The notes under the pieces are model-generated. The model worked only from the letters and a program-made list of their open reading frames with translations. It made no database searches and was not told the origin of the DNA. Source: Eubacterium oxidoreducens (GTDB lineage Bacteria > Bacillota > Clostridia > Lachnospirales > Lachnospiraceae). From it: a stretch of DNA of 64,000 nt. This document shows, piece after piece, positions 19,055 through 27,752 of the stretch; position 1 is the first letter of the stretch, and each line of letters opens with the position of its first letter. The stretch spans positions 123,707-187,706 of the forward strand of contig NZ_FMXR01000008.1 in the NCBI RefSeq assembly GCF_900104415.1, given 5' to 3'. The position numbers were made by a program, and so were the translations under genes.

Positions 19055-19056
19055 GT

Positions 19057-19998
19057 ATGAGAGTAATATTTATGGGAACGCCGGATTTTTCGGTAGGAAC
19101 ACTGAAAGCACTTTACGAAGCAGGACATGAGATTGCATTGGTTGTTTCACAGCCGGACAAGGCAAAGGGCAGAGGGAATAAGATGCAGCCGACACCGGTG
19201 AAGGAAGCGGCGTTAGAGCTGGGGCTTTCAGTCTATCAGCCAAAACGTGTCAGGGAAGAACAAAGTATAGAATATCTGCGTTCATTTAATGCTGATATAA
19301 TCGTTGTGGTTGCTTTTGGGCAGATTTTACCAAAGGAAATCTTATCAATGCCAAAATATTGTTGTGTTAATGTGCACGCTTCTTTGCTTCCGAAATATCG
19401 CGGAGCTGCCCCGATTCAATGGGCGGTCATTAATGGAGAGAAAGTAAGCGGTGTTACGACGATGCGAATGGATGAAGGTCTTGATACCGGTGATATGATT
19501 ATGACGAAAGAAGTGCCCCTTGCCCCTGATGAGACGGGGGGAAGTTTATTTGATAGACTTGCTGAAGTTGGTGCACATTTGTGTGTAAAGACACTTGAAG
19601 CGATAGAACAAGGAACGGCTGTTTATACGAAGCAAAATCATGAACAGGCGACGATTACGCATATGATAAAAAAGAAAGATGGTCGCATTGATTTTTCCAA
19701 ATCAGCGATAGAAATTGAACGACTGATTCGGGGGATGAATCCATGGCCGAGTGCATATACGTACTTGAATAATAAAATGCTGAAAGTATGGTCGGCGCAA
19801 GCATGTGAAGGCGATGAAAAGGGCGTAGAAGGTGAAATTATCGAAGCTTGTCGGGATGGAATCAGAGTACAAACCGGTGATGGGATACTGATTCTTAAAG
19901 AGGTTCAACTGGAAGGAAAGAAACGCATGTCAGCGGATGCATTTCTTCGTGGCTATAAGGTGGAAGCCGGAGAAATCCTTGGAAAGGATGAGCAATAA
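19057..19998 (+). CDS. fmt: Methionyl-tRNA formyltransferase
   Basis: A 313-residue enzyme that formylates initiator Met-tRNA using 10-formyl-THF. MRVIFMGTPDFSV opens the Rossmann-like domain. NVHASLLPKYRGAAPIQWA carries the catalytic Asn/His region near residue 107, followed by TTMRMDEGLDTGDM. A C-terminal OB-fold follows. It is tightly linked to def upstream and rsmB downstream. Confidence 0.97.
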   Translation: MRVIFMGTPDFSVGTLKALYEAGHEIALVVSQPDKAKGRGNKMQPTPVKEAALELGLSVYQPKRVREEQSIEYLRSFNADIIVVVAFGQILPKEILSMPKYCCVNVHASLLPKYRGAAPIQWAVINGEKVSGVTTMRMDEGLDTGDMIMTKEVPLAPDETGGSLFDRLAEVGAHLCVKTLEAIEQGTAVYTKQNHEQATITHMIKKKDGRIDFSKSAIEIERLIRGMNPWPSAYTYLNNKMLKVWSAQACEGDEKGVEGEIIEACRDGIRVQTGDGILILKEVQLEGKKRMSADAFLRGYKVEAGEILGKDEQ

Positions 19999-21300
19999 TT
20001 GGCAAAGGAAAATATCAGAGCCATATCTTACGAGGCTCTCTATGAAATATTGGAACGAGGAGAGTACTCACATCTTGTAATCAGAGCTGTTTTGGATAAA
20101 TATGCTTATTTGGAAAAGCGCGATCGTGCATTCTTTACCAGATTGACAGAAGGAACCATTGAGCGATGTGTAGAGCTGGATTACCTGATTGAACAGGTTA
20201 GTGCTACTAAGGTAAAAAAGATGAAGCCGCAGATTCGTACCATCATACGAATGGGTGCATATCAGTTAAAATATATGGACGCCGTTCCGGACAGTGCTGC
20301 CTGTAATGAAGCGGTCAAACTGGCAAAGAAAAAAGGATTTGCCTCTCTTAGCGGATTTGTAAATGGGGTTCTTCGTAATTTGGCCAGGAAGATGGAGAAT
20401 CTTAAGTATCCGTCAGATGAGATGGAAGAATTGTCGGTTCGTGCATCGATGCCGTTGTGGCTGGTAGAGCATTTTGTCAAGTCATACGGAATGGAAAAAA
20501 CAAAAGATATCTTGCATTGTTTTCTTGCAGAGCAACCGACGTCTATTCGGGTTAACATAAGGAAGATAGATCGAAAGACCTTGTTAGAGCGTCTTGCGGA
20601 TAGAGGAATTTTGTGTGAGCCATCATCTATGCTTGAAGAAGCAGCGTATCTTAGTTCCTATGACAGGCTAAGTGATTTGGATGAATTTGCCAAAGGATTG
20701 TTTAGCGTGCAGGATATTAGTTCTATGATGGTTGGAGAATGGATAAATGCAAAGCCCGGCGAAAGGATTTTGGATGTGTGCGCCGCACCTGGAGGAAAAG
20801 CGCTTCATGCGTATGAACGTATGGGCGGAAGCGGACAAGTAATCGCAAGGGATCTGACATCGGATAAAGTCGATATGATTTTAGAAAATGCCAAGCGTCT
20901 TGGGGCTGATCATCTTACCTGTGAGATTTGGGATGCAACTGTTTTTGATTCGAAGCTTTCCGGCAAGATGGACGCGGTGATTGCAGATCTTCCATGTTCC
21001 GGTCTTGGAATAATCGGGAAAAAGACAGATATAAAATACAAAATCACGAAAGAGCAGCTAGATGAGCTTAGTGAATTGCAAAAGGTGATTTTGAAAAATG
21101 CGGCCGGATATGTCAAACCGGGAGGTCGATTGGTTTTTAGTACCTGTACCATGAATCCGGGGGAAAATGAGGAAAATGTCAGGTGGTTTGAAGAACAGTT
21201 TCCGGAGTTTTCGTTTGTGAAAAAAGAACAGGTATTTCCGAAAAAAGGAATTAGTGATGGATTTTTCATCTCTCTGTTTATTAAGAAGGAAAGAGCATGA
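19999..21300 (+). CDS. rsmB: 16S rRNA (cytosine-967-C5)-methyltransferase
   Basis: A 433-residue RNA methyltransferase of the Sun/Fmu family. The N-terminal NusB-like RNA-binding domain (residues about 1-140) is followed by a SAM-dependent domain with VCAAPGGKALH and catalytic cysteines in ADLPCSGLG and STCTMNPGENE. The start is a TTG directly after the fmt stop codon. Its last bases overlap the rlmN ATG (ATGA), indicating coupled translation. Confidence 0.95.
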   Translation: MAKENIRAISYEALYEILERGEYSHLVIRAVLDKYAYLEKRDRAFFTRLTEGTIERCVELDYLIEQVSATKVKKMKPQIRTIIRMGAYQLKYMDAVPDSAACNEAVKLAKKKGFASLSGFVNGVLRNLARKMENLKYPSDEMEELSVRASMPLWLVEHFVKSYGMEKTKDILHCFLAEQPTSIRVNIRKIDRKTLLERLADRGILCEPSSMLEEAAYLSSYDRLSDLDEFAKGLFSVQDISSMMVGEWINAKPGERILDVCAAPGGKALHAYERMGGSGQVIARDLTSDKVDMILENAKRLGADHLTCEIWDATVFDSKLSGKMDAVIADLPCSGLGIIGKKTDIKYKITKEQLDELSELQKVILKNAAGYVKPGGRLVFSTCTMNPGENEENVRWFEEQFPEFSFVKKEQVFPKKGISDGFFISLFIKKERA

Positions 21301-22352
21301 GTAAAGTAGATATACGATCTTGTGATAGAAAACAATTACAAGATTATATGGAAAGTCTTGGAGAAAAAGCTTTTCGTGCGAAGCAGTTATATGGATGGCT
21401 ACATCAGAAAATGGCGAAAGATTACAAAGAGATGGGGAATATACCAAAGTCTCTTAAGGAAAAGCTTGTCAATACCGGTGAATTGACAACGCTTAAGATT
21501 AAGACGATGCAAGAATCTAAAATTGATGGCACAAGAAAGTATTTGTTTGAACTGCCGGACGGACATTTGATTGAGAGTGTTTGGATGAAATATAAGCATG
21601 GTAACAGTGTCTGTATTTCGTCACAGGTAGGTTGCAAGATGAATTGTTCGTTTTGCGCATCTGCAATCGGAGGATGGGTTCGAAATCTGACTGCCGGTGA
21701 GATGTTAGAGCAGATTTATCGAATTTCACGAGACACTCAAAAGAGGGTCTCAAATGTTGTGGTGATGGGAACCGGTGAGCCGCTTGATAATTATGATAAT
21801 CTTGTAAAGTTTATTCATATGTTATCAGATAAAAACGGGTTGAATATTTCACAAAGATCCATAACGGTTTCTACGTGTGGAATTGTGCCAATGATCAATA
21901 AGCTGGCACAGGAAAAGTTGCAGATTACATTGGCATTGTCGCTTCATGCGGCTGATCAAAAACGAAGATGTGAACTTATGCCGATTGCAAACACCTATGA
22001 AATTCATGAAGTCGTGGATGCGTGTCGCAATTATTTTGAACAGACCGGGAGAAGGGTTTCCTTTGAATACAGTCTGATTCAAGGTAAGAACGATTCAAAG
22101 GAAGATGCACAGTTGCTCGCGAGACTCTTAAAAGGGATGAATTGTCATGTGAATCTGATTCCGATTAATCCGGTTCGAGAAAGAAGTTATGTACAACCGG
22201 ATATGTCTCATGTGCAGGAATTTAAAAACAACCTTGAAAAATATATGATAAATGTTACTATTAGAAGGGAACTTGGGCGAGATATAGATGGCGCATGTGG
22301 ACAATTGCGTAAGGGATATCTTGACTCAGTTAAAGAAACCCCACATATCTAA
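21297..22352 (+). CDS. rlmN: Dual-specificity 23S rRNA/tRNA adenine C2-methyltransferase
   Basis: A 351-residue radical-SAM enzyme that methylates A2503 of 23S rRNA and A37 of some tRNAs. The [4Fe-4S] motif CKMNCSFCAS (CX3CX2C) is near residue 115, with GTGEPLDNYDN for SAM and a C-terminal RRELGRDIDGACGQL holding a catalytic cysteine. It overlaps rsmB by four bases. Confidence 0.96.
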   Translation: MSKVDIRSCDRKQLQDYMESLGEKAFRAKQLYGWLHQKMAKDYKEMGNIPKSLKEKLVNTGELTTLKIKTMQESKIDGTRKYLFELPDGHLIESVWMKYKHGNSVCISSQVGCKMNCSFCASAIGGWVRNLTAGEMLEQIYRISRDTQKRVSNVVVMGTGEPLDNYDNLVKFIHMLSDKNGLNISQRSITVSTCGIVPMINKLAQEKLQITLALSLHAADQKRRCELMPIANTYEIHEVVDACRNYFEQTGRRVSFEYSLIQGKNDSKEDAQLLARLLKGMNCHVNLIPINPVRERSYVQPDMSHVQEFKNNLEKYMINVTIRRELGRDIDGACGQLRKGYLDSVKETPHI

Positions 22353-22394
22353 GAAAAGGTGGGAGATAATAAAAGGAAAGGGAAGGTACTGACT

Positions 22395-23126
22395 ATGAAA
22401 GTGGCAGCTAGGACGGACATTGGACAGAATCGTGATATGAATCAGGATTTTATTTTTGTGTCAGAAAATCCGGTAGGGAACCTTCCGAATCTTTGCGTGG
22501 TTGCTGATGGGATGGGCGGTCATAATGCTGGTGAATATGCTTCACAAAAGACGGTGGAGGTTATGATAGCGCAATTAATGCGAGGCGGTAAGGAATCGAT
22601 TAAAGAACAGATTAGAAACGCAGCTTATCAGGCAAATCAGACGATTTTAGATGTGGCCAAGTCCGATCAGAAGATGCAGGGCATGGGGACAACACTGGTA
22701 GGTGTTGTATGTGACGGTGCGAAAGCTACCGTTTTTAACGTTGGTGACAGCAGGATGTACATCATTCGTTCGAATGGAATCAGTCAAGTGACAGAGGACC
22801 ATTCACTTGTTCAGGAAATGGTGAACAAGGGTGAAATTACGAGTGCCGATATGAAAGAACATCCTAGAAAAAATATAATTACAAGAGCAGTAGGAGTGCA
22901 GGATGAATTGGATGTAGATTTCTTTGACTTAGAACTTAAGGAAGGAAATCTCCTTTTATTGTGCTCGGATGGACTTAGCAATATGTTGAAAGAAGAAGAG
23001 ATACAGCAGGTTGTATACAATCGGAAGATTTCAATTGAGTTAAGGGTGGAACAATTAGTGCAAATGGCAAATGATAATGGTGGAGCTGATAATATCTCCG
23101 TTATCCTGGTTGATCCATTTGCGTAA
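22395..23126 (+). CDS. stp: PP2C-type protein serine/threonine phosphatase
   Basis: A 243-residue metal-dependent phosphatase that counteracts the downstream PASTA kinase. Metal-binding motifs are visible: TDIGQNRDMNQD, VADGMGGHNAGE, CSDGLSNML and GGADNISVIL. The ATG at 22395 follows GGAAGG by seven bases; a longer reading beginning upstream lacks the family N-terminus. It precedes prkC by 13 bases, the standard Firmicutes order. Confidence 0.94.
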   Translation: MKVAARTDIGQNRDMNQDFIFVSENPVGNLPNLCVVADGMGGHNAGEYASQKTVEVMIAQLMRGGKESIKEQIRNAAYQANQTILDVAKSDQKMQGMGTTLVGVVCDGAKATVFNVGDSRMYIIRSNGISQVTEDHSLVQEMVNKGEITSADMKEHPRKNIITRAVGVQDELDVDFFDLELKEGNLLLLCSDGLSNMLKEEEIQQVVYNRKISIELRVEQLVQMANDNGGADNISVILVDPFA

Positions 23127-23139
23127 AGAGGTGTAAATT

Positions 23140-25149
23140 ATGTTAAATGTGGGAACATTTTTGGCAGACAGATATGAAGTCATTGGAAAAATAGGAACCG
23201 GCGGAATGTCGGATGTTTATAAAGCAAAAGATCATTCACTTGGAAGAAATGTTGCAGTGAAGGTGCTTAAGGATGAATTCGCAGATGACGTGAATTTTGT
23301 TACGAAATTTCGAAGTGAGGCGCAGTCAGCAGCAGGGCTTGAACATCCAAATATTGTAAATATTTATGATGTTGGAAGTGAGAATGGCCTTCATTATATT
23401 GTGATGGAGTATGTGGAGGGGATTACCCTTAAGACATATATTGAAAAGAAGGGACAGCTGACTTATAAGGAAGCTGTCAGTATAGCAATTCAGGTGGGCC
23501 GTGGAATTGAGGCTGCACATAATAAAAATATCATTCATCGTGATATTAAGCCGCAGAATATTATTATTTCGACGGAAGGTAAAGTAAAGGTTACGGATTT
23601 CGGAATTGCGAGGGCGGCTTCTGCAAATACGATTAATTCGGATGTTATGGGATCGGTGCATTATTCTTCACCTGAGCAGGCACGCAATGGATTTGTTGAT
23701 GGAAAGAGTGATGTTTATTCACTTGGTATTGTAATGTATGAGATGGTTACAGGCCGAGTACCGTTTGATGGGGATACTACGGTTGCTGTAGCAATTCAAC
23801 ATTTGCAGGAAGATATGGTCAGTCCAAGTGCTTATGCGCCGGATCTTCCGATCAGTATTGAAAAAGTAATTTTAAAATGTACGCAAAAGAGCGCTGACAG
23901 AAGATATGAGTCAATGGCTGATTTGCTTGTAGATCTTAAGAAAGTTCTTATTTCACCAAACGAAGATTTTGTTACGATGGTTCCTCTTGATAATGATAAG
24001 ACAAGAGTTATTACCGAAGATGAACTGCGCCAGATTCAAGAAGAAGCTGATCAAACCGATACAGAGCTAACGGACGCAGAGAATGAGGAAGAAGATGAGG
24101 ATGGCGCTATCAATCCGAGGATGGAGAAACTGATGACAATTCTTGGGATTGTTGCGGCGATTATTATTGTCATTGTAGTGATTTTGATTATTGCTAAACT
24201 TGCCGGTGGGTTGAATTTTGGAAGCTCTGATGATGAGGATACAACTACTGCGGTTGAGCAGGAGAATGAAAAAGTTACGATGATAGATTTGACTGACATG
24301 TCTTATGATGCAGCAGAAGATGCATTAGAGGAACTTGGTCTTACAATAAAAAATGGAGGAACGGTTTCTTCGGATACGATTGATGAAGGTAATGTTGTTT
24401 CTCAAGATGTTGAAGAAGGAGAGGAAATCTCTAAAGGTTCTACCGTAACCGTAACGCTTAGTTCCGGAGCAGGAGAGATTTCAGTGCCGGACGTGACAGG
24501 ATATGAAGAGTCTTCGGCAATTAATACACTAGAAGATAAAGGACTTAAATATACCAGAGAATATGAATACTCTGACAGCGTTGAATCAGGAAAAGTAATT
24601 TCAACGGATCCTGCTGCAGGCAGCTCTGTGAAGGAAGGCGATACGATAACCATTACAATATCGCAAGGTGTGGAAACGGTTCAAGTGCCGGATGTGACAG
24701 GAAAAACAAAGAAAAAAGCAAAGGCAGCACTTGAAAGTGCCGGCCTTAAATTGGGAAATGTAACTTCTGAGTATTCGGATTCTGTTGCAAAAGGAAAAGT
24801 AATTTCGCAGGGAGTAGCATCCGGTAAATATGTTGATTCCGGAACAAGTGTATCCATTGTAGTTAGCTTAGGACCTGAGACGGTTACGTATTCCTTTAGT
24901 ACGAAGATTACTTTGCCGGAATCTTCAGACAATGAAGTAAAGTCTGCAAATATTACACTTTATGATAATAGTGGAAATGTCCTTTCATCCTGGAATGGTG
25001 TTTCGGCTTCAAAATTCGGTTCAAGTGGATATTCTATTTCCGTATCTGATATTACTTCTTCTAAGAAAGGTAAGTTGGTTATAGAATGGATATTAGAGGA
25101 TGGATCAACGAGTACGCAGACAGAAAGTGTTACATTTACGAAGGATTAA
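23140..25149 (+). CDS. prkC: PASTA-domain serine/threonine kinase
   Basis: A 669-residue membrane kinase. The cytoplasmic kinase domain has GTGGMSDV, lysine 41 (VAVKVL) and the HRDIKPQN catalytic loop near residue 135. An acidic juxtamembrane region leads to one transmembrane helix (about residues 332-355). Outside the cell are three PASTA repeats that bind peptidoglycan fragments, then a C-terminal beta-type domain of about 85 residues not found in the minimal family. It couples cell-wall state to cytoplasmic phosphorylation. Confidence 0.95.
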   Translation: MLNVGTFLADRYEVIGKIGTGGMSDVYKAKDHSLGRNVAVKVLKDEFADDVNFVTKFRSEAQSAAGLEHPNIVNIYDVGSENGLHYIVMEYVEGITLKTYIEKKGQLTYKEAVSIAIQVGRGIEAAHNKNIIHRDIKPQNIIISTEGKVKVTDFGIARAASANTINSDVMGSVHYSSPEQARNGFVDGKSDVYSLGIVMYEMVTGRVPFDGDTTVAVAIQHLQEDMVSPSAYAPDLPISIEKVILKCTQKSADRRYESMADLLVDLKKVLISPNEDFVTMVPLDNDKTRVITEDELRQIQEEADQTDTELTDAENEEEDEDGAINPRMEKLMTILGIVAAIIIVIVVILIIAKLAGGLNFGSSDDEDTTTAVEQENEKVTMIDLTDMSYDAAEDALEELGLTIKNGGTVSSDTIDEGNVVSQDVEEGEEISKGSTVTVTLSSGAGEISVPDVTGYEESSAINTLEDKGLKYTREYEYSDSVESGKVISTDPAAGSSVKEGDTITITISQGVETVQVPDVTGKTKKKAKAALESAGLKLGNVTSEYSDSVAKGKVISQGVASGKYVDSGTSVSIVVSLGPETVTYSFSTKITLPESSDNEVKSANITLYDNSGNVLSSWNGVSASKFGSSGYSISVSDITSSKKGKLVIEWILEDGSTSTQTESVTFTKD

Positions 25150-25150
25150 T

Positions 25151-26029
25151 ATGCAAGGTAAGATTGTAAAAGGAATTGCCGGCTTCTACTATGTTCATGT
25201 AGTGGGAGCCGGTGTTTATGAATGTAAAGCAAAGGGAATATTCCGAAAAGACAAAATCAAACCACTTGTGGGTGATGTTGTAGAAATCAGTATCATTGAT
25301 GAAGATCAGATGACCGGAAATGTGGAGGAAATTCTTCCAAGAAAGAATGCGTTGATTCGACCGGCGGTTGCCAATATTGATCAGGCACTTGTTATTTTTG
25401 CAGCTCAAAATCCGGATGTAAACTATCATCTGCTTAACACGTTTTTAGTTCGTATGGAATATGCTGATGTTCCATCGGTTATATGCTTTAATAAGGCGGA
25501 CCTTATCACACGGGAGGAACGATGCTTATATGAGCAATATTTTAAAGGAACCGGATATAAAATCATTTTTACCAGTGCTAAAAAAGAAGAAGGCATAGAT
25601 GAGATGATGGAAATTCTTCGCAATCGTACGACAACGGTCGCAGGACCTTCGGGTGTCGGGAAGTCTTCCCTGGTCAATCTTATTGCGCCTAAGGCTCAGA
25701 TGGAGACCGGAGAAATCAGTGAAAAGATTAAAAGAGGGCGCCATACGACGCGTCATGCTCAGTTGATTCACATTGAAGAGGATACCTATATTTTCGACAC
25801 GCCGGGATTTAGTAATCTGGCGGTTCCGGATATGGAAAAAGAAGCTTTAGAGTCTTGTTTTCCGGAATTTTTACCACATATTGGAAAGTGCCGGTTTACG
25901 GGGTGTGCCCATGTGTCAGAGCCGGATTGCGCGGTAAAGGCTGCGCTGGAACAGGAGTTGTTTTCGGTGGAGCGTTATGAAGAATACAAAGTTATGTATG
26001 AGGAAATAAAAAGTCGTAAGAGATATTAA
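25151..26029 (+). CDS. rsgA: Ribosome small-subunit GTPase
   Basis: A 292-residue circularly permuted GTPase that checks 30S assembly. After an OB fold, the motifs come in permuted order: G4 FNKAD, G1 GPSGVGKSSL, G3 DTPGF. The C-terminal zinc site uses CRFTGCAHVSEPDC. The ATG at 25151 starts one base after the prkC stop codon; a longer frame begins inside prkC and lacks family similarity. Confidence 0.96.
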   Translation: MQGKIVKGIAGFYYVHVVGAGVYECKAKGIFRKDKIKPLVGDVVEISIIDEDQMTGNVEEILPRKNALIRPAVANIDQALVIFAAQNPDVNYHLLNTFLVRMEYADVPSVICFNKADLITREERCLYEQYFKGTGYKIIFTSAKKEEGIDEMMEILRNRTTTVAGPSGVGKSSLVNLIAPKAQMETGEISEKIKRGRHTTRHAQLIHIEEDTYIFDTPGFSNLAVPDMEKEALESCFPEFLPHIGKCRFTGCAHVSEPDCAVKAALEQELFSVERYEEYKVMYEEIKSRKRY

Positions 26030-26046
26030 GGGATTTGGAGGCTAAT

Positions 26047-26703
26047 ATGAATTATTTATCACCATCGCTATTAGCAGCGGATTTTGCTAAATTAGGAGAG
26101 CAGGTACAGCTTATTGAGCAGGCAGGGGCTCATTATGCACATATAGATGTTATGGATGGGATGTTCGTACCTAGTATTTCGTTTGGATTACCCGTTATCG
26201 CATCCATTCGAAAAGTATCAAAGATTCCATTTGATGTACATCTTATGATCGAAGAGCCGGATCGTTATATTAAGGAATTTGCCGATGCTGGAGCGGATAT
26301 TATAACGGTTCATGCGGAGGCATGTAAGCATCTTGATCGAACGATTCAGCATATCCACGAATGTGGTTTAAAAGCAGGTGTTGCCCTGAATCCGTCTACA
26401 CCGCTTGAAGTTTTGCGGTATGTCTTGGAAGATTTGGACCTTGTTTTGGTAATGTCTGTAAATCCGGGATTTGGCGGACAAAAGTATATTCCGTATTCGA
26501 CAAAGAAGATTAAAGAACTTCGTAAGATGTGCGATGAGGTAAATCCGGATATTATGCTTGAAGTAGATGGCGGTATTAAGACCACGAATGTTCTTGAAGT
26601 GATTGGTGCAGGAGCGAATATGATAGTGGCTGGTTCTGCTGTGTTTAAAGACGATGTCACGAAGAATGTTACAGAATTTTTGAAACTTATGAACCAGGAT
26701 TAA
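26047..26703 (+). CDS. rpe: Ribulose-phosphate 3-epimerase
   Basis: A 218-residue TIM-barrel enzyme interconverting ribulose-5-P and xylulose-5-P in the pentose phosphate pathway. Family motifs SPSLLAADF, HIDVMDGMFVPSISFG, DVHLMI, MSVNPGFGGQKYI and EVDGGIK carry the metal ligands and catalytic aspartates. The ATG behind TTTGGAGG is chosen over an upstream ATG four codons earlier. The rsgA-rpe-thiN order is common in Clostridia. Confidence 0.96.
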   Translation: MNYLSPSLLAADFAKLGEQVQLIEQAGAHYAHIDVMDGMFVPSISFGLPVIASIRKVSKIPFDVHLMIEEPDRYIKEFADAGADIITVHAEACKHLDRTIQHIHECGLKAGVALNPSTPLEVLRYVLEDLDLVLVMSVNPGFGGQKYIPYSTKKIKELRKMCDEVNPDIMLEVDGGIKTTNVLEVIGAGANMIVAGSAVFKDDVTKNVTEFLKLMNQD

Positions 26704-26712
26704 GGAGAAAAT

Positions 26713-27360
26713 GTGAAAGCGGCAATAATTAGCGGAGGAATACTTGATAATAATTTTATACTGTCCTATCTGGATGAGTCATTTGACTGTATGATTGCGG
26801 CAGATAAGGGACTCTTGTTTTTCTATGAAACAGGAAAAAAGCCGGATTTGATTATGGGAGATTTTGATTCTATACCATCTAAGATTCTTTCGCATTACCG
26901 TGAGACCATGCCGGATCGCATCTTGACATATCCTTCTGTTAAGGATGAGACGGATACAGAACTTGCCATTTTAAAAGCCTTGGAGATGGGAGCTAAGAAG
27001 ATACACCTTCTGGGCGCAACAGGAGGAAGAGTGGATCATCTTCTTGGAACAATGAAGAATCTTGGACTGGGACTGGATAAAGGAGCAGAGATTTATCTGG
27101 TTGACAAGGCGAATCGTATACGGATGATTGCGGAAGGAAAGACCGTTTTGCATAAAAATGATATGTTTGGAACTTATTTTTCTATTATCCCATACGAAAA
27201 TAGTCTGAAAGGACTTACGATTCGCGGCTCTATGTATGATGTTCAACAGATTACTTTGGAAGGATTCATCTCAAGAGGAGTTAGTAATCAGATGCTAGAA
27301 GATGTTGTGGAAATTGAAATTGAAGAAGGGAAAGCGTATCTGATGGAAACTTGTGACTGA
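26713..27360 (+). CDS. thiN: Thiamine pyrophosphokinase
   Basis: A 215-residue enzyme making thiamine diphosphate from thiamine and ATP. It starts with GTG after AGGAGAAAAT. MIAADKGLLFFYETGKKPDLIMGDFDS contains the family's nucleotide-binding aspartates (split here only for length), and GATGGRVDHLLG follows. It ends the housekeeping run. Confidence 0.92.
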   Translation: MKAAIISGGILDNNFILSYLDESFDCMIAADKGLLFFYETGKKPDLIMGDFDSIPSKILSHYRETMPDRILTYPSVKDETDTELAILKALEMGAKKIHLLGATGGRVDHLLGTMKNLGLGLDKGAEIYLVDKANRIRMIAEGKTVLHKNDMFGTYFSIIPYENSLKGLTIRGSMYDVQQITLEGFISRGVSNQMLEDVVEIEIEEGKAYLMETCD

Positions 27361-27423
27361 TTTGGTAAAAGGGATGAGATAAAAAAAACCGACTTTGGTT
27401 TCGTAATATATAGTACTTTAGTC

Positions 27424-27452
27424 TTGACAACTAGGGGAATGGGTACTAAAAT
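27424..27452 (+). promoter_or_regulatory. Predicted sigma-A promoter for the 29-codon gene
   Basis: A consensus TTGACA (27424-27429), 17 bases, then TAAAAT (27447-27452). The predicted start near 27459 gives a 58-base leader, which contains the weak inverted repeat TTGC/GCAA. Confidence 0.7.
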
Positions 27453-27516
27453 CTTAACTATACAGTTGCTTTGTCGACAGGCAATTGTAGGAGTCGAAAT
27501 CAAGGAGGATTAGTTT

Positions 27517-27606
27517 ATGAGTAGATCAGTTGGAATTAAGTTTTTTGCGGTATTAATGGTAGCTTTTGTTTTTGTGACAGTATCAGGATGTGGGATTTTT
27601 GGATAA
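27517..27606 (+). CDS. Putative 29-residue lipoprotein
   Basis: A short reading frame with a strong AAGGAGG ribosome site seven to eight bases before its ATG. It begins MSRSVGIK, continues with a hydrophobic core (FFAVLMVAFVFVTV) and ends in SGCGIFG. VSGC resembles a lipobox, so processing would leave only a lipid-modified CGIFG peptide. It has its own promoter and a terminator downstream, so it looks like a deliberate single-gene unit. The function is not recognised; a lipopeptide signal or a stress-induced small membrane protein are possibilities. Confidence 0.6.
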   Translation: MSRSVGIKFFAVLMVAFVFVTVSGCGIFG

Positions 27607-27680
27607 TTTGGTAGTTGTTCTTACTTGTGAGAACGACTGTTGATGAAAGGTTATCTCTATTTTTTATAGTTTCTTTATAG

Positions 27681-27714
27681 GAGCGACATACGTTTAAGTA
27701 TGCCGCTCTTTTGT
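27681..27714 (+). terminator. Terminator after the 29-codon gene
   Basis: GAGCGACATAC and GTATGCCGCTC form an 11-pair stem with one A-C mismatch, followed by TTTTGT. A separate smaller stem lies at about 27612-27637. Confidence 0.65.
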
Positions 27715-27752
27715 ACTGGAAAAAATAAAGGGGATATGCTAGAGTAAAACGG

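Noticed and set aside
27361..27423. TPP or other riboswitch after thiN
   Set aside because: Only a weak five-pair stem is visible; no conserved riboswitch core was recognised.
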